DNA of 12,024 bases, taken from contig URQJ01000044.1 in NCBI GenBank assembly GCA_900549945.1, forward strand, positions 1-12,024. The letters are read 5' to 3'. Below the pieces are notes generated by a model. That model did no database searches. It saw only the letters and a program-made list of their open reading frames with translations, and was not told where the DNA came from. Source of the DNA: an uncultured Oscillospiraceae bacterium. GTDB lineage: Bacteria > Bacillota > Clostridia > Oscillospirales > Acutalibacteraceae. How positions within the stretch are numbered: the stretch's first letter is position 1; every line of letters begins with the position of its first letter. Made by a program: the position numbers and the translations under genes. Shown one piece after another: positions 6,870 through 12,024 of this stretch.

Positions 6870-8162
6870 ATGTATGAAATCGACAGGAAACTTGAAACCC
6901 TGCACCAGCAGGGAACTCCCATCCATGCAGCGCTGATCGGCGCCGGCCAGATGGGCAAGGATATCATCGCTCAGATTGCCGGCATGCGGGGAATGACGCT
7001 CGATATCGTCGTCGACCTCTCCATCGACACCTGTTTGGACGGCTACCGGCAAGCAGACACACAGCAGGAGATCGCCGTCTGCACAACGCAGGCCGAAGCC
7101 GAAGCCGCTGCCGCTGCCGGAAAGAAAGCGGCGGCCACCGACTACAGGCTCGCAGTATCCCTATCGACCGTTCAGGTCGTCATCGACGCCACAGGATCTC
7201 CCGAAATGGGCGCCCGCATCACGATGGACTGCATCCTGCACAAAAAGCATATCGTGATGATGAACGTCGAGTGCGACGTGACCGTCGGCCCTATTCTCCG
7301 CCGTCTCTGCGAACAGGCCGGCATCGTCTATTCCTTAACCGCAGGGGACGAGCCGGGCTCCATCATCGAAGTTTACCGGTTTGCCAAGGCGCTCGGCTTC
7401 ACCGTCGTCGCCGCCGGCAAAGGGAAAAATAACCCGCTCGATATCTACGCACACCCCGGCCTGCCCGAATGGCAGGAGAAAGCGTCCAAGCGCGAGATGG
7501 CCACTCGGATGCTCATCGAATTTGTCGACGGCTCCAAAACCATGATCGAGATGTGTGCGGTCTCCAACGCGACCGGGCTCGTGCCGGACTGCCGCGGTAT
7601 GCACGGCCCGCGCTGCAACCGTGCCGACCTCGCACGCGTATTCAGCCTTCAATCGCAGGGCGGCATTCTCAGCCAGAACGGCGTGGTGGATTACGGCATC
7701 GGCGATATCAACCCCGGTGTATTCGTCATCGTGACCACGCAGAACCAGCGCATCATCGACGGCCTCGTCCAGCGCGATATGGGCGAGGGGCCCAATTACC
7801 TGCTTCTGCGCCCGTATCACCTGTGTTCCATCGAGACGCCGATCACCGCCGCGCAGGCCGTGCTTTACGGAGAATCCACCGGCCACCCGATGGATCACAT
7901 GACAAGCGAGTGCATCACCGTCACAAAGCGGGATATCCGCGCAGGCGAGGTGCTGGACGGCATCGGCGAATACTGCTATCGCGCGAGTATCGACCGGTAT
8001 GCGGTCGCCAAACAGCAGAATCTGCTGCCTGTCGGCCTCGCAAAGGGCGCCGTTGCCCTCACCGACATTCCCTGCGACACCGCTGTCACCTACGACATGG
8101 TGCGCCTGCCGGAGTCCATGCTCCTTCAGCTCCGCCGCATGCAGGACCAGCTTTTAGGCTGA
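6870..8162 (+). CDS. Homoserine-dehydrogenase-like oxidoreductase with C-terminal SAF domain (COG4091/DRL type)
   Basis: This 430-residue protein has an N-terminal Rossmann domain with the nucleotide loop ALIGAGQMGK (GxGxxG at 24-29), DATGSPEMG (106-114) and MNVECDVTVGP (131-141). A catalytic region follows with YSLTAGDEPGSIIE (154-167) and GKGKNNP (183-189). The C-terminus (about 349-414) resembles a SAF/AFP-like domain. This is the 'predicted homoserine dehydrogenase with SAF domain' family (COG4091). It includes Brucella DRL, which rearranges and reduces deoxyxylulose phosphate; most members have unknown substrates and sit near sugar genes. A true homoserine dehydrogenase role is unlikely because no threonine-pathway genes are nearby. 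An AGAAGG lies eight bases before the ATG. The gene is divergent from the sugar operon and shares a repeat with it, so a role in the same sugar pathway is inferred. An Ala-rich stretch at 75-90 is low-complexity. Confidence 0.85.
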   Translation: MYEIDRKLETLHQQGTPIHAALIGAGQMGKDIIAQIAGMRGMTLDIVVDLSIDTCLDGYRQADTQQEIAVCTTQAEAEAAAAAGKKAAATDYRLAVSLSTVQVVIDATGSPEMGARITMDCILHKKHIVMMNVECDVTVGPILRRLCEQAGIVYSLTAGDEPGSIIEVYRFAKALGFTVVAAGKGKNNPLDIYAHPGLPEWQEKASKREMATRMLIEFVDGSKTMIEMCAVSNATGLVPDCRGMHGPRCNRADLARVFSLQSQGGILSQNGVVDYGIGDINPGVFVIVTTQNQRIIDGLVQRDMGEGPNYLLLRPYHLCSIETPITAAQAVLYGESTGHPMDHMTSECITVTKRDIRAGEVLDGIGEYCYRASIDRYAVAKQQNLLPVGLAKGAVALTDIPCDTAVTYDMVRLPESMLLQLRRMQDQLLG

Positions 8163-8167
8163 GATAC

Positions 8168-8183
8168 GCAGAAGGTTTTCTGC
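8168..8183 (+). other. Small perfect hairpin just after the oxidoreductase stop
   Basis: GCAGAA, a GGTT loop and TTCTGC form a 6-bp stem starting six bases after the stop codon. It lacks a T-run, so it is probably a 3'-end structure that precedes the main terminator. Confidence 0.35.
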
Positions 8184-8194
8184 ATACAAAAAGA

Positions 8195-8242
8195 CAGCAT
8201 GTACCTTGGAAAACACCTTCCGGTACATGCTGCCTTTCTTTT
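8195..8242 (+). terminator. Bidirectional intrinsic terminator between the oxidoreductase gene and tcdA
   Basis: CAGCATGTACC (8195-8205) pairs perfectly with GGTACATGCTG (8222-8232), and the loop contains an additional GGAA/TTCC pairing. On the plus strand it is followed by CCTTTCTTTT. On the minus strand the same stem is followed by TCTTTTTG, so it can end both the oxidoreductase transcript and the convergent tcdA transcript. Confidence 0.85.
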
Positions 8243-8280
8243 GCAGCTTATTTTTTCGGCCTCCGCAAAGCGCCGGGCAT

Positions 8281-9006
8281 TTATCCCCGCATGCCGATCA
8301 AATCGTAAACGACGGCGGAGGCGAGGATGAGGCCGGCGGCGGCGGGGACAAAGGGCAGACTGCCCGGCGTCTGGCGGCGCGTCCCGAAAACCGCGTCCGT
8401 CTCTATCCCGCCGTGCGGCGCTGTCGGCTCCTCCCGCGAGTAGACTACCTTCACGCCTGTGATGCCGCGTTTTTTCAGCTCGCGCCGCATCACGCGCGCC
8501 AGCGGGCAGACACTCGTTTTCTCGAGCTCCGCCACCTCGAAGCGGGTGGGATCGAGCTTATTGCCCGCGCCCATCGCGCAGATGACAGGCACACCGGCCG
8601 CGCGGGCCGAAACCGTGATCTGAATCTTGCCCGATACCGTGTCGATCGCATCGACGACATAGTCGAACCGGGTAAAATCGAAATCGCCGGCCGTCTCCGG
8701 CGTGAAAAACGTCTCGTAAGCGAACACACGGCAGTCCGGGTTGATGTCGAGCACGCGCTCGCGCATCACCTCCGCCTTCGGGCGGCCGATCGTGCTGTGC
8801 AGCGCGATGATCTGCCGGTTCAGGTTCGTCAGCGAAACCGTATCGTTGTCGATCAGGTGCAGCTCGCCGACGCCGCTGCGCGCCAGCGCCTCCACCGCGT
8901 AGCCGCCGACGCCGCCGACGCCGAACACCGCGACGCGCGACCGCCGAAGCGTTTCCAGCGCCGCCTCGCCGAGCAGAAGCGCCGATCTCGAAAATATATC
9001 CTCCAT
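8281..9006 (-). CDS. tcdA: tRNA threonylcarbamoyladenosine dehydratase
   Basis: This ThiF/E1-like ATP-using enzyme cyclises N6-threonylcarbamoyladenosine at position 37 of ANN-decoding tRNAs to the hydantoin form. The 241-residue protein begins MEDIFSRSALLLGEAALE. It shows the nucleotide loop FGVGGVGGYAVEALARSG (28-45), the acidic LIDNDTVSLTNLNRQ (51-65), DYVVDAIDT (115-123) and KTSVCPLARVMRRELKKRG (163-181), all typical of TcdA/YgdL. I chose the ATG at 9006 because the TcdA family begins with this sequence. A longer frame to 9144 would start inside the terminator of the preceding gene and adds no conserved residues. The ribosome binding site is weak and lies in a GC hairpin. It is a housekeeping gene unrelated to the sugar cluster. 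Confidence 0.93.
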   Translation of the reverse strand: MEDIFSRSALLLGEAALETLRRSRVAVFGVGGVGGYAVEALARSGVGELHLIDNDTVSLTNLNRQIIALHSTIGRPKAEVMRERVLDINPDCRVFAYETFFTPETAGDFDFTRFDYVVDAIDTVSGKIQITVSARAAGVPVICAMGAGNKLDPTRFEVAELEKTSVCPLARVMRRELKKRGITGVKVVYSREEPTAPHGGIETDAVFGTRRQTPGSLPFVPAAAGLILASAVVYDLIGMRG

Positions 9007-9019
9007 AAAAGCACCGTAT

Positions 9020-9034
9020 CCCCGCGCCGCGGGG
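9020..9034 (-). promoter_or_regulatory. GC hairpin covering the ribosome-binding region of tcdA
   Basis: CCCCGC (9020-9025) and GCGGGG (9029-9034) form a 6-bp all-GC stem with a three-base loop, ending 13 bases before the tcdA ATG. The only G-rich stretch available as a Shine-Dalgarno sequence (GGGG) is inside it, so translation may be low or structure-dependent. Confidence 0.4.
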
Positions 9035-9110
9035 CCCTTTCCCTGAGTTTTCGGGCGGGCAGGCGCCGCTTTCCGCATTTGCCCGCGCAGCCCGAGCCTT
9101 CCGCCGAAGG

Positions 9111-9157
9111 CCGAATAAGAAGCATGCCCCGCCAAACGGGGCATGCTTCTTATTCGG
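9111..9157 (-). terminator. Terminator with a 21-bp perfect stem, overlapping the end of the lipoprotein gene
   Basis: Positions 9111-9131 and 9137-9157 are perfect inverted copies around a five-base loop. The GC core is GCATGCCCCG/CGGGGCATGC. On each strand the core is followed by TTCTTATT, so it should terminate in both directions. The minus-strand 5' arm includes the last codons and the TAA (9150-9152) of the lipoprotein gene. A second small hairpin, CCTTC/GAAGG (9097-9110), abuts it. Confidence 0.85.
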
Positions 9158-9623
9158 CGAGCGCGTGAAACGCCGCGCCGTATTTTTCCGCCTCCTGCGC
9201 CATCACGAGGAGGACCAGATCGCCCGCGCTCTCAACGCACACCGATTCGCCGCTTTTCGCCTGCGGGAGCGCCGCCTCGCGCAGCGTCTGCTTGAACGCC
9301 GCGACATCCGTGCCGCCCGGCATACGCATCAGGCAGACAAAAAACGAATCGTCCTCTGCGGTCGGCTCGCTTGCGACGGCCTCCGCATCCGGCATATCCG
9401 CAAGGCCGAGGGTATCCCGCAGCACTTCAGGCGGCATATCCATCGTGACGAGACCTGTTTTCAGAAAATCGCGCGTCGCGTCGTCGACCTCGGCCGTGTC
9501 GTACAGGCGGTCGAGGATCTCCGGCAGCGCCCCGGGAATCTCCTTCCCGCCCTCTCCGGCGGCACAAGCCGCGAACAAAAGCAGCATGACGACTGCACAC
9601 AGAAAAGCAACCAGCTTTTTCAT
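9150..9623 (-). CDS. Small predicted lipoprotein of unknown function (possibly DUF4358-like)
   Basis: The 157-residue protein has a signal peptide MKKLVAFLCAVVMLLLFAAC with a probable lipid-attached cysteine at 20. The residue at lipobox -3 is phenylalanine, which is slightly unusual. The mature part is acidic and about 135 residues long, with DTAEVDDATRDFLKTGL (42-58) and a central strand FFVCLMRMPGGTDVAAFK (94-111). The overall shape recalls the DUF4358 lipoproteins of Clostridia, but I cannot confirm this by eye. The start has GGAGG about 12 bases upstream. It lies 30 bases after the exporter ATPase gene and is followed by a strong terminator, so it is probably the last gene of that transcription unit. 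Its role is unknown. Confidence 0.75.
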   Translation of the reverse strand: MKKLVAFLCAVVMLLLFAACAAGEGGKEIPGALPEILDRLYDTAEVDDATRDFLKTGLVTMDMPPEVLRDTLGLADMPDAEAVASEPTAEDDSFFVCLMRMPGGTDVAAFKQTLREAALPQAKSGESVCVESAGDLVLLVMAQEAEKYGAAFHALAE

Positions 9624-9653
9624 AAATTCCTGCTTCCTCCAACCTGTCCGCCG

Positions 9654-10376
9654 TCAATACTTCGTGTTGTAATACTCGATCGCCGCGTCGATGTCCCCGT
9701 CAAAGACGACCCGGCCGGCCTTCATGACGACGCCGCGCTTGCAGAACGCCCGCGCCGTTTCAACCGCGTGCGTGACAAACAGCATCGTGATGTCGCCCTG
9801 CATGATGTCCTTGATCTTCTTGATGCACTTGTCTCGGAACGCGCGGTCGCCGACCGAAAGCGCCTCGTCGACAATCAGGATCTCGGGGTGGATGTTCACG
9901 CACACCGAAAAGCCAAGGCGCGCCTTCATGCCGCTCGAGTACGTGCGCACGGGCTGGTCGATGTACTCTTCCAGCTCTGCAAACTCGACGATGCCCGGCT
10001 CGAGCTTCGCGATCTCCTCGTCCCGCAGGCCGAGGATGCGGCCCTTGAGGTAGATGTTTTCGCGCCCGGTGAATTCCTGATCGAAGCCGCTCGTCAGCTC
10101 GAGAAGCGCGCTGACGATGCCGTTCACCTCGATCTCCCCCTCGGTTGGGAACGTGACGCCCGTGATCATCTTCAAAAGCGTCGATTTGCCCGCGCCGTTG
10201 CGCCCGAGCACCGCCACGGATTCGCCGCGGTGAATCGTCAGGCTCATATCGACGACGGCCTTCTTCTCCTTATGCGGCACGCGCTTCAGGAAAAGGCCGA
10301 GGAGCCGGCGCCGGCTGCTCGAATACAGCTTGTAAATTTTAGATACGTCCGTAAACCGGATTGCAATATCGTCCAT
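9654..10376 (-). CDS. Polysaccharide/teichoic acid export ABC ATPase (TagH/KpsT type)
   Basis: This 240-residue ATPase energises the permease encoded just upstream. It has Walker A GRNGAGKST (58-66), signature YSSGMKARLG (146-155), Walker B ILIVDEA (166-172) and the H-loop THAV (H203). The SSGM signature, the LELTSGFDQEFTGREN segment (92-107) and the ending IEYYNTKY are typical of the TagH/KpsT/Wzt group. The C-terminal sugar-binding domain found in long Wzt proteins is absent. I chose the ATG at 10376: TGAGGGG, overlapping the permease stop, supplies the ribosome binding site six bases upstream. An in-frame start at 10445 would overlap the permease by about 60 bases. The exported glycan cannot be identified. 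Confidence 0.92.
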   Translation of the reverse strand: MDDIAIRFTDVSKIYKLYSSSRRRLLGLFLKRVPHKEKKAVVDMSLTIHRGESVAVLGRNGAGKSTLLKMITGVTFPTEGEIEVNGIVSALLELTSGFDQEFTGRENIYLKGRILGLRDEEIAKLEPGIVEFAELEEYIDQPVRTYSSGMKARLGFSVCVNIHPEILIVDEALSVGDRAFRDKCIKKIKDIMQGDITMLFVTHAVETARAFCKRGVVMKAGRVVFDGDIDAAIEYYNTKY

Positions 10377-10386
10377 ATCGATCCCC

Positions 10387-11229
10387 TCAAAGCACGTCGG
10401 CCATTTCGCTGCGCGTGCGGCGGTAGCTCCAGAAGCCGAGCGCATAGATCAGCACGAGGGCAACCGCAAAATACAACAGGCGCTTCGGCTGCTCGAAAAA
10501 CCACGTCTGGTAGACGAAGCAGTTGCGGTAGCCGTTGCAGATGAATGTGACCGGGTTCAGCATCAAAAGCTGGTGGGCAAGCTTGTTGTGCATCGAATCG
10601 ACTTCCCACAGGATGCCGGAAAGCCAGAATACCGCCGTGACGAACGACTTGACGAGATTCGAGAAATCCGTGCTGATCGCCGCAATCGGCGCCGCAAAAA
10701 GCGCCCAGCCTGTGAAAAACAGGAAATTGCACAGCATGTAAAACGGAAGCTGCACCATGTAAACCGTCGGCATATGGCCGGTCAGGATAAAGATCAAAAT
10801 CGTCAGGATCAGAAGGATCAGATGCACGGAAAATTTTGAAATGCTCGTAAAAGTCGGGATTGTCGAAACCGGGTACTTCATCTTTGTGACAAGATACCGG
10901 TTGCGCAAGATGCACTCCGTGCCGAGCGTCAGCATCTCACTCATATAAAACCACGGCACGATGCCGCAGATCAGCCAGAGCACAAACGGGTAGCCGGCAA
11001 TGTCGCCGCCCTTGCGCAGGCCGATGGAAAAGGCGAACCAATAGACGAAGATCGTCACGAGCGGCTTGATGACCGCCCACGCCCAGCCGAGCGCCGAGGC
11101 GCGGTAGGTGCGGCGCAGGTCGGAACCGGCGAGCTTGATGATCTGCTTGCGGTAGACGACGTGATCCTTAAAGATCGTCGCGACCGTCTCCCCCATGCCG
11201 GCCTTCTTTTTTGCGGATGTGGCGGACAA
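10387..11229 (-). CDS. ABC-2 polysaccharide/teichoic acid export permease (TagG/Wzm/KpsM type), TTG start
   Basis: This 280-residue membrane protein has about six helices (near 50-72, 83-105, 135-152, 162-184, 195-212, 252-268). An amphipathic N-terminal segment includes YRKQIIKLAGSDLRRTYRAS (26-45), the hallmark of the Wzm/TagG family. With the neighbouring ATPase it exports a lipid-linked cell-surface polymer. I chose TTG at 11229 because a perfect AGGAGG (11238-11243) lies eight bases upstream. The in-frame ATG at 11298 would fall on the promoter -10 region, and the ATG at 11196 has a poor ribosome site. The stop overlaps the ribosome site of the ATPase gene, indicating tight coupling. Confidence 0.9.
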   Translation of the reverse strand: MSATSAKKKAGMGETVATIFKDHVVYRKQIIKLAGSDLRRTYRASALGWAWAVIKPLVTIFVYWFAFSIGLRKGGDIAGYPFVLWLICGIVPWFYMSEMLTLGTECILRNRYLVTKMKYPVSTIPTFTSISKFSVHLILLILTILIFILTGHMPTVYMVQLPFYMLCNFLFFTGWALFAAPIAAISTDFSNLVKSFVTAVFWLSGILWEVDSMHNKLAHQLLMLNPVTFICNGYRNCFVYQTWFFEQPKRLLYFAVALVLIYALGFWSYRRTRSEMADVL

Positions 11230-11237
11230 GGCCCATC

Positions 11238-11243
11238 CCTCCT
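11238..11243 (-). promoter_or_regulatory. Ribosome binding site that decides the TTG start of the export permease
   Basis: AGGAGG on the minus strand is placed eight bases before TTG (11227-11229). A six-base-stem hairpin, CCCTGT/ACAGGG (11246-11261), sits directly upstream of it in the leader. Confidence 0.7.
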
Positions 11244-11289
11244 TTCCCTGTACAAACAGGGTATTCCCGCATTCGCACAGTCTCCTGCT

Positions 11290-11317
11290 ATTATACACGT
11301 TTTCTGTAAAAAATCAA
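11290..11317 (-). promoter_or_regulatory. Promoter of the export-permease operon
   Basis: TTGATT (11312-11317) and a perfect TATAAT (11290-11295) are 16 bases apart on the minus strand. The -35 box overlaps the TGA stop (11314-11316) of the diacylglycerol kinase gene. The 84-bp gap to the permease therefore holds a complete promoter, a leader hairpin and the ribosome site. Confidence 0.75.
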
Positions 11318-11847
11318 TCTTTTCTCGCCGGAACCGTGATGCACACCGCGCTTTTCACGCAGGCAATCTCCACTTTGGGGCCGCCGGCAGCGCGCTCGCC
11401 GTCCACAGACCAGTCGAAGCCGCTCTCGCTTTGCAGGCGGAACACGGAGGATGCGGCGAAATCGAACAGCGGGTCGTCGAAACTGCTGCTGCCGAGCGCG
11501 TGGATCAGCCGGTGCACCTCGCCGAGGCTCGCCGGCTTGCGGATCAGGAGCATCTCGAGCTTCCCGTCGTTCATATCGACGAGCGCACTGTCGTAGTGCA
11601 GCATGCCGCCGATCGACACCGTGTTGCTGAACGCGCCGAATACGTACTCGCCGCTGTAGGTCTGCCCGTCCGTCTCCACGGTCATCGGGCGCGCCTCGAG
11701 CGCCGCAATGTCCTTGATGCCCTCGAGCACGTAAGCGAGGTGGCCGAGCAGGCGTTTCATGCTGCGCGGCGTCGCGTAGGAGCACTTCGTGAACACACCG
11801 AACGACGCGACGTAGGAGAAATAGCCGTCGTTGAAGCGCCCGGCGTC
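11314..11847 (-). CDS. Diacylglycerol kinase/YegS-BmrU family lipid kinase, C-terminal part only
   Basis: About 175 residues match the C-terminal beta domain of the DagK-like lipid kinases. From the junction they read GRFNDGYFSYVASFGVFT, then the SYATPRSMKRLLGHLAYVLEGI segment, then FSNTVSIGGMLHYDSALVDMNDGKLEMLLIR, ending PARKD. The family phosphorylates diacylglycerol or related lipids at the membrane and recycles lipid headgroups. The N-terminal catalytic domain with its GGDGT motif is not in the window. Upstream of about 11847 the same frame stays open but encodes something else (a PhnK-like piece), so the true 5' part of this gene is lost to a misjoin. The TGA stop overlaps the promoter of the next operon. 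Confidence 0.85.
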   Translation of the reverse strand, partial: DAGRFNDGYFSYVASFGVFTKCSYATPRSMKRLLGHLAYVLEGIKDIAALEARPMTVETDGQTYSGEYVFGAFSNTVSIGGMLHYDSALVDMNDGKLEMLLIRKPASLGEVHRLIHALGSSSFDDPLFDFAASSVFRLQSESGFDWSVDGERAAGGPKVEIACVKSAVCITVPARKD

Positions 11848-12005
11848 GATCTCCACACGCTCCAGCCATTGCAGGGCCCTGCCGCGCAGCATACCGTAAT
11901 GTCGCGCGCCTTCGGCCATCAGCCGTTCGCCGATGTTCGCCCCGGCGCTGACCTGCATACGCAGGCCGTCCGAGGGTCGCTGGTGCACGAATCCGAGTTC
12001 GGAGC
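11836..12005 (-). other. PhnK-like (C-P lyase ABC ATPase) gene fragment, chimeric contig end
   Basis: On the minus strand the frame reads SELGFVHQRPSDGLRMQVSAG, NIGERLMAEGARHY and then WLERVEI. This closely resembles the middle of PhnK, the ATP-binding protein of the phosphonate C-P lyase system (family motif VHQHPxDGLRxxVSAGGNIGERLM). PhnK should continue into its LSGG-like signature, but the frame switches to a diacylglycerol kinase C-terminus at about 11836-11847 (GACGCCGGGCGC, encoding DAGR, a run plausible in both families). No C-P lyase genes are nearby and adapter follows directly. I therefore treat it as foreign sequence, probably from a proteobacterium in the same sample. Confidence 0.8.
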
Positions 12006-12024
12006 AGATCGGAAGAGCGTCGTG
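12006..12024 (+). other. Illumina TruSeq adapter remnant
   Basis: The last 19 bases, AGATCGGAAGAGCGTCGTG, are identical to the beginning of the standard Illumina TruSeq universal adapter read-through sequence. This is technical sequence, not genomic DNA. Confidence 0.97.

Noticed and set aside
7090..7135. Short GCCGAAGCC/GCTGCC repetitive stretch inside the oxidoreductase gene
   Set aside because: It encodes an Ala/Glu-rich helix in frame; ordinary low-complexity coding sequence, not a repeat array.
9007..9144. A 46-residue N-terminal extension of TcdA
   Set aside because: It would begin inside the 21-bp-stem terminator and adds no conserved residues; the family start matches the ATG at 9006.
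8206..9168. A 320-codon open frame on the plus strand starting in the terminator
   Set aside because: It is antisense to tcdA, starts inside the bidirectional terminator, and shows Arg-rich low-information sequence.
9165..10544. A 459-codon open frame on the plus strand
   Set aside because: It runs antisense across the lipoprotein, ATPase and permease genes, all of which have clear family motifs on the other strand.
11314..12005. A genuine new fusion between a phosphonate ABC ATPase and a lipid kinase
   Set aside because: The join lies close to adapter sequence at the contig end, cuts both domains in their middle, and has no functional context. Chimera is far more likely.

Overview
The window looks like a metagenome-assembled contig from a Gram-positive clostridial bacterium (Firmicutes/Bacillota, Oscillospiraceae-like; inferred). 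The grounds are strong AGGAGG ribosome binding sites, lipoprotein signal peptides, an LplA/LplB/LplC-type sugar ABC transporter, GC-rich genes with AT-rich control regions, and intrinsic terminators between transcription units. Both contig ends look artefactual. The right end finishes in 19 bases identical to the Illumina TruSeq adapter, preceded by a piece of a PhnK-like gene fused in frame to a diacylglycerol kinase gene. The left end loses the reading frame of a sugar kinase after about 33 codons.

Region 1 (about 60-6551, minus strand) is a carbohydrate-use operon. In transcription order it encodes a lipoprotein solute-binding protein, two permeases, a cytoplasmic GH140/DUF4038 apiosidase-like glycosidase, an L-fucose/L-arabinose isomerase-like protein and the start of an FGGY sugar kinase. 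A hairpin after the binding-protein gene may keep the permeases at lower expression. The apparent logic is import of a glycoside, hydrolysis in the cytoplasm, isomerisation, then phosphorylation. No transporter ATPase is present, which is usual for this class because a shared MsmX-type ATPase serves it.

Region 2 (6552-6869) is a 318-bp AT-rich divergent control region. It holds two face-to-face sigma-A-type promoters, each with a 17-bp spacer. Each promoter has a copy of the same 13-bp word (TTCTCTTCTGTTG) just downstream of its -10 box, which suggests one regulator controls both arms.

Region 3 (6870-8162, plus strand) encodes a homoserine-dehydrogenase-like/SAF-domain oxidoreductase of the COG4091/DRL type. 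It is divergent from the sugar operon and probably co-regulated with it. A bidirectional terminator follows.

Region 4 (8281-11313, minus strand) is unrelated to the sugar genes. From its promoter it reads: TTG-started ABC-2 permease, ABC ATPase (a polysaccharide or teichoic-acid exporter), small lipoprotein, a 21-bp-stem terminator, then tcdA. Upstream lies the C-terminal half of a diacylglycerol kinase-like gene.

The best candidate for new biology is the sugar cluster: apiosidase-like hydrolase, fucose-isomerase-like protein, FGGY kinase and a divergent DRL-like oxidoreductase, possibly a route for a branched or deoxy plant sugar. The substrate cannot be proved from sequence alone.
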